Source of the DNA: Acidobacteriota bacterium
GTDB taxonomy: Bacteria; Acidobacteriota; Holophagae; Holophagales; Holophagaceae
DNA length: 64,000 bases
Reading direction: 5' to 3'
NCBI GenBank assembly: GCA_016192145.1
Contig: JACPUT010000011.1
Span: forward strand, 1-64,000
The notes beneath the pieces were generated by a model. The model made no database searches and was not told the origin of the DNA. It saw only the letters and a list, made by a program, of their open reading frames with translations. Each line of letters opens with the position of its first letter. Position 1 is the first letter of the stretch. Positions 47,588-56,208 of the stretch are shown here, piece by piece. The position numbers and the translations under genes are program-made.

Positions 47588-50107
47588 TCACAGCTTGAAC
47601 CTGTTCACTTCCCGGTTCAGCAGGTTCACTTGGACGTTCAGCCGGTCCACGAACTCGGCGCTGGCCGCCACGGCTTCATCCCCCTGCTGGGCCATGCTCA
47701 GGATGCGATCCATGGTGCCCCGCAGGCTGAGGATGTGGTCCTCGTGGTGGGCCAGGATCTGGTGGAGGCTGGCGGCCAGGGCGCGCACGCGCTCCATGGC
47801 GCGGGCGATCTCGTCGCTCCCGATGCTCTGCTCCTGGGTGGAGTCCCGGACCACGCTGGTGGCCTCGCGCACGTTCATGGCCAGGGAAAGGATGTAGTTG
47901 CTCGTGGCCTGCTGCTCCTCCATGACCGTCCGGATGGTCTCGGCCTGGCCGTGGATGTTCCGGTTGGCCTCGTGGATGAGGCTGGCGTGGCCCGCCTGCT
48001 GGCGGGTCTCCGTGAGGATGAGCTCCACCACGCTGTCGTTCTCGCTGACGCTCTCGAGGATCGCCTGAAGGGTTCCCTCGCTCTGGGCCACTGAATCCGC
48101 CCCCTGCTGGACGGCGTCCAGGCCCCGCTCCACCTGCTCGTAGGCCGCCCGGATGGTGCTTTGGAGGTTCTCGATGATGCGCTGCACCTCGCGGGTGCTG
48201 CCAGAGGTGCGCTCGGAGAGCCCCTTGATCTCGTCGGCCACCACGGAGAAGCCCTTGTTCTGGCCTTCGTCCCCCTGGGAGGCCACGATGGCGGCGTTCA
48301 GGGCGAGCATGTTGGTCTGCTGCGTGAGGCCCTCGATGGTGTCCACGATCTTGGCCATCTCGGAGCCCATGAGGAGCAGGTTCCGGGTGGTGCCCTGGAA
48401 GTCCTGCACGACCCCCTCGATGATGCGCATCTTCTCCTGGTTCCGGCCGGCCAGCTCCATGCCTCGCGCCGCGTTCTCCAGCACCTTCTTGGCGTAGCGG
48501 CGGGCGATCTTCACGCTGTCATCGATGGCGGATGTGCTCTGCTCCAGGCTCTCGGCGAACTCCCGGGTGTGCTCGGCCTGCGCCACAAGCTGATCCGTGT
48601 TCTTGCTGACGCTCTTGATGGCCGTGTCGAAGTCCCGGATGGCGCTGGTGATGCCGTCCACCACGAGCATGAGGCTGTCCATGCTCTTGTTGATCTGCTG
48701 GATGCTGGCGGCCATCTCGATGATGGTGGCGTTGGTGCTCTCCGCGCTGAGGCTCAGTTCCATGGAGGAGGCGCTGATGCTCACGGAAGTCTCGCTCAGC
48801 TCGTGCACCCCGGCGTTGAACCCCTCGATGAGCTCCCGCTGGCCCTGGGTGGCCCTGCGCACCCCGAGCGCGGAGCCTTGGATGGCGCTGGCGGCGTGGC
48901 CCAGGTCCCGGCTGGCCCCGCGGATGGAGACCACCATGCTCTGGAGGCTCTGCACCATGCGGTCGAAGCCGGCGGAGAGGTTCTCCACCTCGTCGTCGCA
49001 GTAGATGGGCCGGATGCGGTCGATGCGCCCCTCGCCCACCCGGTCGGTGTTGTGCGTGAGGAGCTGCAGGGGATTCTGGATGTCCTTGAGGATCACGGCC
49101 ATCAGCCAGATGAAGAAGGCGATCCCGAGGGCGAGGATGAGCAGGTTGGGGCTGAGGGAACGCCAGATGGCCCCTGCGTAGGCCGATTCGGGGACCTGGG
49201 CCACGAGCTCGGCGCCATCGGGCAAGGTGCTCCGCACGATGATGTCGCCGGGCCCTCCGCTGGGCGGCACCGAACCGAGCACCTTCTGGCCTTCGCCTAT
49301 GGGCAGGATCAGGTAGACGGAGCCGCCCGCGGCGGGCCGGAGGGTCCTGAGAAACGCCTCCTGGTCATCCACCGGCACGTGCATGTCCCGCACCAGGGTG
49401 GTCGCCTCCACGAAGTTGCGGGCTTCATTGCGGACGTAGCCCTCCACGCTGCGGCGAAGGCTGGCCTGGAGGGTGAGGCCGGAAAACAGGCCGGTGATGA
49501 TCAGAGTGCCCGCCATGTTGGCCAGCACGCCGATTCCCACCTTGGTGCGGAGGCTCACCCGCAGGCGGCCCTGGTGCTCCCGGAATCCGGGAAGGGCCGC
49601 CAGCCAGGCGAAGAGCGGCACCATGTTCAATTTGGTGAGGAAGTACTGGGTGATGGCCCCCATCCCCACGAGGGTCATGAAGAGCAGGAACACGATGAGG
49701 CTGTTCCAGGCGCCCTGCCCCAACCCGAGCCTCAGCCCTAGGTACGAGAGCACGGAGAGGCTCACGCCCGCGAAGGCCGACATGAGTGAACTGGTCTGGG
49801 GGAAGCGGGTGAGGGAGGAATAGAGCTCCGGCCCCAGTTCTCCCCGGGTCTGGAGCATTTTCATCAGCTTCGCCACATGGGCCCGGCCAACCACCACGAG
49901 CGCGGTGGTCCCGAGGGCGAACCCGCCGAAGACCCATGGCGAGTTGCCGATGCCCGGCAACGCGGCCAGGTAGAAGAGCAGCAGGGCCACGGAACCGAGG
50001 ATGACCCATACCGCGGTCACGCCTGCGAGGAGCCGCGCGCCCATCGGGGCGGTCACGGCCGTCAATGCCTCAACGGGGAGAGAGGAGGTGGAAGCAGGCT
50101 GCGCCAT
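47588..50107 (-). CDS. Six-helix methyl-accepting chemotaxis protein
   Basis: 839 residues. Four membrane helices (about 25-157) precede a second pair (190-213, 320-342) flanking a periplasmic sensor of about 105 residues; a HAMP (343-395) and a long signalling coiled coil follow. The hairpin tip (592-628) reads GLTQQTNMLALNAAIVASQGDEGQNKGFSVVADEIKGL; the usual AAIEAARAGE is AAIVASQGDE, so a methylation-site-type Glu is replaced and a few residues are changed. It likely signals to the CheW/CheA encoded upstream. The ATG lies inside the 3' end of rsmD (38-base overlap), so it is read from the che transcript. Confidence 0.9.
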   Translation of the reverse strand: MAQPASTSSLPVEALTAVTAPMGARLLAGVTAVWVILGSVALLLFYLAALPGIGNSPWVFGGFALGTTALVVVGRAHVAKLMKMLQTRGELGPELYSSLTRFPQTSSLMSAFAGVSLSVLSYLGLRLGLGQGAWNSLIVFLLFMTLVGMGAITQYFLTKLNMVPLFAWLAALPGFREHQGRLRVSLRTKVGIGVLANMAGTLIITGLFSGLTLQASLRRSVEGYVRNEARNFVEATTLVRDMHVPVDDQEAFLRTLRPAAGGSVYLILPIGEGQKVLGSVPPSGGPGDIIVRSTLPDGAELVAQVPESAYAGAIWRSLSPNLLILALGIAFFIWLMAVILKDIQNPLQLLTHNTDRVGEGRIDRIRPIYCDDEVENLSAGFDRMVQSLQSMVVSIRGASRDLGHAASAIQGSALGVRRATQGQRELIEGFNAGVHELSETSVSISASSMELSLSAESTNATIIEMAASIQQINKSMDSLMLVVDGITSAIRDFDTAIKSVSKNTDQLVAQAEHTREFAESLEQSTSAIDDSVKIARRYAKKVLENAARGMELAGRNQEKMRIIEGVVQDFQGTTRNLLLMGSEMAKIVDTIEGLTQQTNMLALNAAIVASQGDEGQNKGFSVVADEIKGLSERTSGSTREVQRIIENLQSTIRAAYEQVERGLDAVQQGADSVAQSEGTLQAILESVSENDSVVELILTETRQQAGHASLIHEANRNIHGQAETIRTVMEEQQATSNYILSLAMNVREATSVVRDSTQEQSIGSDEIARAMERVRALAASLHQILAHHEDHILSLRGTMDRILSMAQQGDEAVAASAEFVDRLNVQVNLLNREVNRFKL

Positions 50108-50600
50108 ATGGACGCGTTTCGACGAGTTCGAGCCCCGGCTGTAATTCCAGAGCCGTGGCCCGGTCGGTTTCCACCACTGCGAGCCCGTCGGGCCGCACCC
50201 AGCCCTTCAGACGGGGGGCGACGCGGCTCCACAGGGTCTGGGCCTGGGCATAGGGGGGATCCAGGAAAACGATCGCCTGGGGGGCGAAATCCCCGCTTTC
50301 CAGGTGCGTGATGTCCTTCCGGAGGGCAACCACCCCCGTGCCCCTGAGGTTGGATTGCAGGGCGCTCCAGCCGGGCTCACCGGATTCCACGCACGTGACG
50401 GGGGCGTAGCCCCGGGACCAGGCCTCCAGGCCCACGGCACCCGTGCCCGCGCAGAGATCCAGGAAGGGCCCTTGGGGCCAGCGCTGGAGGATGCTGAACA
50501 GGGCTTCCCGGGCCCGATCCGAGGTGGGACGGACCCTCAGGTCGTCTCCGGGAGGAGCCAGGAGCTTCCGCCCTTTGATCGAGCCCGCGATGATTCTCAT
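50070..50600 (-). CDS. rsmD: 16S rRNA (guanine966-N2)-methyltransferase
   Basis: 176 residues. MRIIAGSIKGRKLLAPPG at the start, the SAM-binding LDLCAGTGAVGLEAWSRG and the catalytic VFLDPPYAQ (DPPY) motif are all typical of RsmD, which methylates G966 in the 30S head. It is within the signalling run but is a housekeeping gene; its 3' end overlaps the chemoreceptor start by 38 bases. coaD, its usual neighbour, is absent. Confidence 0.94.
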   Translation of the reverse strand: MRIIAGSIKGRKLLAPPGDDLRVRPTSDRAREALFSILQRWPQGPFLDLCAGTGAVGLEAWSRGYAPVTCVESGEPGWSALQSNLRGTGVVALRKDITHLESGDFAPQAIVFLDPPYAQAQTLWSRVAPRLKGWVRPDGLAVVETDRATALELQPGLELVETRPYGAACFHLLSPR

Positions 50601-50657
50601 GAAGCCCTTTTGTTTCAGCTATTAATGCTCACCGGCCGGGATGTCCCGGCGTGCCCA

Positions 50658-51659
50658 TCAGTACGCCCACCGCAGCAGGGCCCCACCCCAGGTGAAGCCG
50701 GCCCCGAAGGCCGCCAGGATCACGTTGTCGCCCTTGGCCATGCGCCCCTGCTCGAAGGCCTGGTGGAGGGCGGTGGGAATCGTCGCGGCCGTGGTGTTGG
50801 CGTACCGGTCGATATTCACCATCATCCGGTCATCGGGGAGTTCCAAGCGCTTTGCCGCGGCCTCCATGATCCGGTTGTTGGCCTGGTGGGGCACGAAGAG
50901 CTTGAGATCCTCGGGGGCCACGCCGTTGCGATCCAGCATGAGGCGGGCGTATTCGGCCATGCGGGGAACGGCGTTCTTGAACACGTCCTTGCCGTGCTGC
51001 ACGACGTAGTGTTCCTTGTGGGCGATGGTCTCCGCGGTGGGGGGGCGCTTGGAGCCGCCCGCGGGCATGTAAAGGAAGCAGCCGCCGCCGCCATCCACCC
51101 GGTGTTCGAAGTCGATGATGCCGAGGCCCTCTTCCACGCGCTCCAGGATCACGGCTCCGGCCCCATCCCCGAAGAGTACGGAGGTGGTGCGGTCCTCCAT
51201 GTTCAGGATGGAGCTCATCACGTCCACGCCGACGACGGCCACCCGCTGGTGGGTGCCGCTGGCCACGAGGGAGGCCCCGGTGGTGAGGGCGTAGAGGAAG
51301 CCGGAACAGGCGGCGCTGACATCAAAGCCGTAGGCATTGGTGGCCCCGATGCCGTGCTGCACGAGGCAGGCGGTGGCCGGGAAGACGTGATCGGGGGTCA
51401 CGGTGGCGACGAGGATCGCGTCCAGATCATCCGGTCCGATGCCCCGCCGCCCCAGAGCCATCTTCAGGGCGGGAATCGCCAGTTCGGAGGCGCCGGTGCC
51501 CGGATCGACCCACCGGCGCTCGGAAATGCCCGTGCGGGTGCGGATCCACTCGTCATTCGTTTCCATGGTCTTGGAGAGGTCGTCGTTGGTCACGACGCGC
51601 TCGGGGTAGTGCTGCCCGGTGGCAGTGATACCGACGGGAATGGCCAGACGACGGGTCAA
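50658..51659 (-). CDS. fabH: Beta-ketoacyl-ACP synthase III
   Basis: 333 residues. The Cys-His-Asn triad is in DVSAACSGFLYAL, FVPHQANNRIM and NIDRYANTTAATIP; NDEWIRTRTGISERR near residue 35 and GFTWGGALLRW at the end are typical. It condenses acetyl-CoA or a branched starter with malonyl-ACP to begin fatty acid synthesis. TTG 51659 has GGAGG five bases upstream, better than the TTG four codons earlier. It sits 29 bases after cheW, an unusual place; plsX and fabD are not nearby. Confidence 0.93.
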   Translation of the reverse strand: MTRRLAIPVGITATGQHYPERVVTNDDLSKTMETNDEWIRTRTGISERRWVDPGTGASELAIPALKMALGRRGIGPDDLDAILVATVTPDHVFPATACLVQHGIGATNAYGFDVSAACSGFLYALTTGASLVASGTHQRVAVVGVDVMSSILNMEDRTTSVLFGDGAGAVILERVEEGLGIIDFEHRVDGGGGCFLYMPAGGSKRPPTAETIAHKEHYVVQHGKDVFKNAVPRMAEYARLMLDRNGVAPEDLKLFVPHQANNRIMEAAAKRLELPDDRMMVNIDRYANTTAATIPTALHQAFEQGRMAKGDNVILAAFGAGFTWGGALLRWAY

Positions 51660-51688
51660 ATCGACCTCCAATTGAAGCTTCCGCCGCC

Positions 51689-52111
51689 TCAGCGACGCAA
51701 ACTTCGATTGTGCAGGAGGGCCAGCAGCTTTTCCACATCGAGGACGCCATGGCTATGGCCGGATAAGCGTCGCCTATGCCCCAGCATGGGATTCCAGGGA
51801 TCTCCCCGCTTGAGCCCCACCTCCGCAGCGCCTTCCACTTCCCGTACTTCCAAGATCCGGGTCAGGGGAATCCCCAGCCGGCGCTTGAGCACGGCCACGA
51901 AGGGGCACTCCGCCTCGCCAGCCCCGTAGGGCGTCCAGTCCAGGATCGGAAGGGGCTCCCCGTGGTGCGCCATGATGCCCGCCAGGCCAGGCAGCTCCGA
52001 GGGAAAGGGCATCAGGTATTCCAGGGGGACGACTTCCCCCACATCCCCCGCATGGATCCAAAGTTCCCGGTCACCCACCGAGGCCCGGAGCAGGAGCTTG
52101 GACTCAGCCAT
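51689..52111 (-). CDS. cheW: CheW-like adaptor
   Basis: 140 residues with the CheW beta fold: LLLRASVGDRELWIHAGDVGEVVPLEYL, GLAGIMAHHGEPLPILDWT, VAVLKRRLGIPLTRILEVREV. It couples receptors to CheA. It is somewhat short, with a basic end (LHNRSLRR). It overlaps the CheA stop by eight bases. Confidence 0.87.
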   Translation of the reverse strand: MAESKLLLRASVGDRELWIHAGDVGEVVPLEYLMPFPSELPGLAGIMAHHGEPLPILDWTPYGAGEAECPFVAVLKRRLGIPLTRILEVREVEGAAEVGLKRGDPWNPMLGHRRRLSGHSHGVLDVEKLLALLHNRSLRR

Positions 52112-54122
52112 GGGTCACCCGCTTCACGAGGCTTTCCATGCCCAGGCCCACGAGGGCATCGGGATCCAGGCCCCAGAGCACTCCGCCTTCCGTGAAGTTC
52201 ACCCCGAGGACACCCGCGGGTTGCGCATGTTCCGGCAATCCGCGAAGGAGGACCTCCCCGCGTTCCAGGATGGAATCCACGCCCAGGGCCAGTTCCACCC
52301 CCGAGGCGGCGGAGGCCGCCTGCACGGCCACCACCACCAGGGTGCGCTGGCCGTTGGGTGGATCCGGACGGCCCATGCAGGCCTGCAGGGATTCGAAGGT
52401 CAGCTCCCGGCCCAGGACCGTGACCCGCTCGCCGCCCCGGAGGGCCTTGGGCTGGGTCTGGACGCGGACCACGCTGGTGAGGGGGATGCCGTAGAGCACG
52501 CCCCCTGCCCGGACCTTCAAGCAGGCGAGGATGGCCTTGGCCATGGGGAAGCTCAGGCGGATGAGGCTGCCCCGCTTCCATTCGCTGCTCAGGTGGACTT
52601 CCCCGCCCAGCCCTTCGATTTCCTCGCGGACGGCGTCCATGCCCACGCCGCGGCCGCTGATGGCGCCGGCCTCGTCCCGGGTGGTGAAGCCAGCCTCGAA
52701 CACCATCCGGTGGAGGCGCTCCGGAGTGGGCGATTCCTCGTCCCGGATCAGGCCGAGGGCGCGGCCCTTCTCCTCGATGCGGGCCAAGTCGAAGCCCCGG
52801 CCGTCGTCCCGGATATCGAAGCGCAGCACCCGCCCCTTCTGGGTGGCCGAGATGCGCAGCATGCCCTGTTCGGACTTCCCCTGGCCGCGGCGTTCCTCCG
52901 GGGACTCCAGGCCATGGTCGAAGGCGTTGCGGATGAGGTGGATGAAGGGTTCCACCAACTTGCCCACGAGGGCCCGCTCCAACTCCAGGTCCCCTCCCGT
53001 GAAAGTGAGCTTCACGGGCTTGGCCAGTTCCCGCGAGAGGGCCTTGATCATGGGTTCAAGCCGCTGGAAAAAGGTCTCCACCTTCGCCATCCGCATCTGG
53101 AGGAGGGTCTGCTGCAGGCCCAGCAGGCGGGCCTCCATGGCGGCCAGCAGGGGGACGGCCTCCTCGGCCTCCCGGCGCCGGGCCCAGTTCGCGAGTTCGT
53201 CCCGGAGCTGGATGACCTCTTCCAGTTCGGCCTCCAGGCCCACCACCGTCGCCGCCGGCAGCCTGAGGATTTCCACTTCCGCGCCTACGGGGCCGGGGGC
53301 CTCCTCCGCCGCGGCCGGAGCGATGGATTCCGCCTGGGGGGCCGGGGCGCTGGCCTGGAGGGCCCGGGGAACGCGGGTGGGATCGCCGACCAGCTTGAGG
53401 GAACGGAGCGTGCCCCCGGGCAGATCCAGCGCCGCCAGATCCAGGCTCTTGGCCGCCACGAGGATCAGGAAGCCCAGCAACTCCGGGGCATCCGGCAGGT
53501 CCACGGGAAGGGTGGAGATGATCTCCCCCTGCACGTTCATGGCCGAAGTCACCCGCCGGAGGTGCTCGTCGAAGAGATCGAAGGCCAGGCCCAATTCCAG
53601 ACCGTGGATGGGGATCTCGTCCTGGAGGGCCACGGTCACCCGGGCTCGCTCCTCCTCGGCCAAGGCCTTCCGTTGGGGCTCGGGCAGATCGAGCATGTGG
53701 CTCAAGTCCACGCGCCCCTCGCTGCCCAGGCGGCCCAGGGCTTCCAGCTCGCCCAGTTGCTTCCGGACCTTGAACAGGTAGTCGTCGGGCTCCGGACGGC
53801 CCTTCCGCAGGTCCCGGAATCCGGCTTCCAAGGCCAGGAGCCCCGCCTCGAGTGTTTCCACGAGACTGTCCGTGGAGCGGAGCTTGCCCTTCCGGATGAG
53901 GTCGAAGAGGTCCTCCATCCGGTGGGCGCCCCGGGCGAAGGCCGAGTACCCCATCATGCCGGCCATCCCCTTGAGGGTGTGGGTGGCCCGGAAAAGGGAG
54001 GCGATGGCCTGCTGGACCTGGTGGGGGGCCTTGCTCGTCTTCAATGCCTCGATCTGCACGCGGGCCTGGGAGAACAGGTCCTCCCATTCAGCCCAGATCT
54101 CGTCGAGATTTTGATCGGTCAA
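52104..54122 (-). CDS. cheA: CheA family histidine kinase
   Basis: 672 residues. The HPt domain has phospho-His48 in RATHTLKGMAGMMGY. A central region (about 130-330) with a poorly conserved, P2-like and Pro/Ala linker precedes a dimerisation helix pair, a P4 ATPase (FIHLIRNAFDHGLESPEER, IRDDGRGFDLARI, SGRGVGMDAV) and a C-terminal CheW-like P5 domain. TTG 54122 with GGAG five bases upstream was chosen. It is first in the run cheA-cheW-fabH-rsmD-mcp; cheY, cheB and cheR are not seen, so the output is unknown (motility, pili or another function). Confidence 0.9.
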   Translation of the reverse strand: MTDQNLDEIWAEWEDLFSQARVQIEALKTSKAPHQVQQAIASLFRATHTLKGMAGMMGYSAFARGAHRMEDLFDLIRKGKLRSTDSLVETLEAGLLALEAGFRDLRKGRPEPDDYLFKVRKQLGELEALGRLGSEGRVDLSHMLDLPEPQRKALAEEERARVTVALQDEIPIHGLELGLAFDLFDEHLRRVTSAMNVQGEIISTLPVDLPDAPELLGFLILVAAKSLDLAALDLPGGTLRSLKLVGDPTRVPRALQASAPAPQAESIAPAAAEEAPGPVGAEVEILRLPAATVVGLEAELEEVIQLRDELANWARRREAEEAVPLLAAMEARLLGLQQTLLQMRMAKVETFFQRLEPMIKALSRELAKPVKLTFTGGDLELERALVGKLVEPFIHLIRNAFDHGLESPEERRGQGKSEQGMLRISATQKGRVLRFDIRDDGRGFDLARIEEKGRALGLIRDEESPTPERLHRMVFEAGFTTRDEAGAISGRGVGMDAVREEIEGLGGEVHLSSEWKRGSLIRLSFPMAKAILACLKVRAGGVLYGIPLTSVVRVQTQPKALRGGERVTVLGRELTFESLQACMGRPDPPNGQRTLVVVAVQAASAASGVELALGVDSILERGEVLLRGLPEHAQPAGVLGVNFTEGGVLWGLDPDALVGLGMESLVKRVTHG

Positions 54123-54213
54123 GCGCGCTCCGTCCGGATCCCATCGGCAGATCGTCCCCGGGGCCAAATCCTGTGCATGGCCCGGTCCCAAGGAGCGATG
54201 CGATAGTAATGGG

Positions 54214-55005
54214 ATGCGAACTCTGGCCGTCCTACCCTCCCGCTTCTCCGCCACCCGGTTCCCCGGCAAGCCCCTGGCCCTGATCGCCGGCAAACCCATG
54301 ATCCGGTGGGTCTATGAGGCCGCCCGCAAAGCGGAAGGGGTGGATCGCGTGGTGGTGGCCACCGATGACGACCGCATCGCGGCCGAGGTCCAGGGATTCG
54401 GCGGCGAGGCCGTCATGACGGACAGCGCCCTGCCCTCCGGCACGGACCGCACCGCCGCGGCCCTGGCGGCCCTGGAAGCTCAAGGGGATCACTTCGAGTG
54501 CGTGCTCAACATCCAGGGCGATGAACCCGCCATGCACCCCGAGACCGTGGCCAGCGTCGTGGCCCTCATGCGGGACAACCCCGACCTGCCCATGGGCACC
54601 GCCGCCTGCCCCTTCGCCAACGCCGATGAGCTCTTCAACCCCAACGCCGTGAAGGTGGTGGTGGATGATCGCCTCCGGGCCCTCTACTTCAGCCGCAGCC
54701 CCATCCCCTACATCCGCAATGGCAAGATCTTCGAACCCGATTTCCGCCCCTGGATAGCCCCCGAGCAACTGGCCCTCTTCCAACGGCACCTGGGCCTTTA
54801 TGCCTACCGTCCGGCCACCCTGCGGGCCTTCACCGCCCTTCCTCCCCACCCGCTGGAATTAACCGAGATGCTGGAACAGCTCCGAGCCCTGGCGGCGGGT
54901 ATCCCCATCGGCGTGGCGAGGACCCCCCACTTGAGCCTGGGCGTGGACGTTCCTTCGGATGTGGAAGCCGCGGAAGCGCTGCTTCGGTCACGCGGCTGGG
55001 CTTGA
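54214..55005 (+). CDS. kdsB: CMP-Kdo synthetase
   Basis: 263 residues. LPSRFSATRFPGKPLALIAGKPMI (nucleotide-binding start), ATDDDRIAAEV, SGTDRTAAAL, NIQGDEPAM and HLGLYAYRP are the KdsB family motifs. It activates Kdo as CMP-Kdo for lipid A core assembly. It diverges from cheA, with 91 bases between the starts. kdsD is elsewhere in the window; kdsA and kdsC are absent. Confidence 0.95.
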   Translation: MRTLAVLPSRFSATRFPGKPLALIAGKPMIRWVYEAARKAEGVDRVVVATDDDRIAAEVQGFGGEAVMTDSALPSGTDRTAAALAALEAQGDHFECVLNIQGDEPAMHPETVASVVALMRDNPDLPMGTAACPFANADELFNPNAVKVVVDDRLRALYFSRSPIPYIRNGKIFEPDFRPWIAPEQLALFQRHLGLYAYRPATLRAFTALPPHPLELTEMLEQLRALAAGIPIGVARTPHLSLGVDVPSDVEAAEALLRSRGWA

Positions 55006-55050
55006 TACCATCAGAGGTTTAAGGTCTTTGATCCCCTGACTGGAGTCCCC

Positions 55051-55092
55051 GTGTCCCACCACAAAGTGATCATCTTCTCGGTATCCCGCTGA
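55051..55092 (+). pseudogene. 13-codon upstream ORF, duplicate of the trxB 5' end
   Basis: GTG 55051 has GGAG five bases upstream and encodes MSHHKVIIFSVSR before TGA 55090. Bases 55054-55074 are repeated at 55163-55183, inside the true trxB start, with only two changes. The frame therefore looks like the original trxB start cut off by insertion or duplication of a 109-bp segment. It might still be translated and affect trxB expression. Confidence 0.7.
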
Positions 55093-55108
55093 CGCGGGAT
55101 ACGCGAGA
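55076..55108 (+). promoter_or_regulatory. Stable hairpin in the trxB leader
   Basis: TCTCGGTATCCCGC (55076-55089) pairs with GCGGGATACGCGAGA (55094-55108) with one bulged base and a TGAC loop. No T-run follows, so it is not a clear terminator; it could affect ribosome loading or RNA stability. The upstream ORF stops within the loop. Confidence 0.7.
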
Positions 55109-55153
55109 CATCAAACCCGGTTCTTTCTCATTCCCGCAGACATTGAGGCTTCG

Positions 55154-56128
55154 ATGAGCATCTCCCACCATAAAGTGATCATTATTGGCACCGGCCCCGC
55201 CGGCTACACCGCCGCCCTCTACACGAGCCGCGCGAACCTGGCCCCCCTGGTCTTCGAAGGCGCCCAACCCGGCGGCCAGCTGACCATCACCACGGAGGTG
55301 GAGAACTTCCCCGGCTTCCGGCACGGCGTCCAGGGCCCCCAGCTCATGGAGGAGATGCGGGAGCAGGTCCTCAAGTTCGGAGCGATCATCAAGAGCGAAA
55401 CGGTGCTGAAGGCGGACCTGCAGGTGCGCCCCTTCCAAATCACCACGGACAAGGGCGAGTACACGGCCGACGCCATCATCATTGCCACGGGCGCCTCCGC
55501 CAAGTGGATGGGCATTCAAAAGGACGAGGCCCTCTCCCGCACGGGCGGCGGCGTCAGCGCCTGCGCCACCTGCGACGGTTTCTTCTTCCGCGGCAAGGAG
55601 ATCGCCGTGGTGGGCGGCGGCGATACGGCGCTCGAGGAAGCCACCTACCTCACCAAGTTCGCCTCCAAGGTGAACCTCATCCACCGCCGGGATCAGTTCC
55701 GCGCCTCCAAGCCGATGCAGGAACGCGCCATGAAGAACGAGAAGATCCAGATCCACTACAACCTGGTGGTGGAGGACATCCTCACCACGGTGACCGAGAC
55801 CCCCATGGGCGAGAAGGTGGAGAAGATCCACGGCCTCAAGCTCAAGAGCACCGTGGACGGGGCCGGTTCCGAGATGCCCGTGCAGGGCCTCTTCGTGGCC
55901 ATCGGCCACCAGCCCAACACGGGCCTCTTCGCCGGCCAGCTTCCCACCGACGACAACGGCTACCTCGTGGTGGAGAAGGGTTCCACCCAGACCCCCGTGG
56001 AGGGTGTGTTCGCCGCGGGCGACGTGCAGGATCACGTCTACCGCCAGGCCATCACCGCCGCGGGCAGCGGCTGCATGGCGGCCATCGACGCCGAGCGTTG
56101 GCTGGCCAGCAAGGGCCTGGCTGAGTGA
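55154..56128 (+). CDS. trxB: Thioredoxin reductase
   Basis: 324 residues. FAD-binding IIGTGPAGYTAALYTSRANL, the redox-active CATCDG, NADPH-binding VVGGGDTALEEATYL and the FAD-binding C-terminus GVFAAGDVQDHVYRQAITAAGSG. It reduces thioredoxin; in bacillithiol users such enzymes may also serve other disulfides, which is speculation. ATG 55154 has GAGG five bases upstream. The leader contains a duplicated copy of the gene start plus a hairpin. Confidence 0.95.
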   Translation: MSISHHKVIIIGTGPAGYTAALYTSRANLAPLVFEGAQPGGQLTITTEVENFPGFRHGVQGPQLMEEMREQVLKFGAIIKSETVLKADLQVRPFQITTDKGEYTADAIIIATGASAKWMGIQKDEALSRTGGGVSACATCDGFFFRGKEIAVVGGGDTALEEATYLTKFASKVNLIHRRDQFRASKPMQERAMKNEKIQIHYNLVVEDILTTVTETPMGEKVEKIHGLKLKSTVDGAGSEMPVQGLFVAIGHQPNTGLFAGQLPTDDNGYLVVEKGSTQTPVEGVFAAGDVQDHVYRQAITAAGSGCMAAIDAERWLASKGLAE

Positions 56129-56137
56129 ATTCCAACC

Positions 56138-56195
56138 GGATGGATCGGATGAACAGGATGGATGGGGTTTTCCATCCTGTTCATCCCGTCCATCC
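56138..56195. repeat. Intergenic dyad of GATGAACAGGATGG type
   Basis: Arms 56138-56161 and 56172-56195 are complementary over 24 bases with two mismatches; the loop is short (GGGGTTTTT-like, ten bases). It lies between trxB and alr on the same strand, a possible transcription barrier. Confidence 0.82.
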
Positions 56196-56208
56196 TGTTT
56201 AATAGCTC

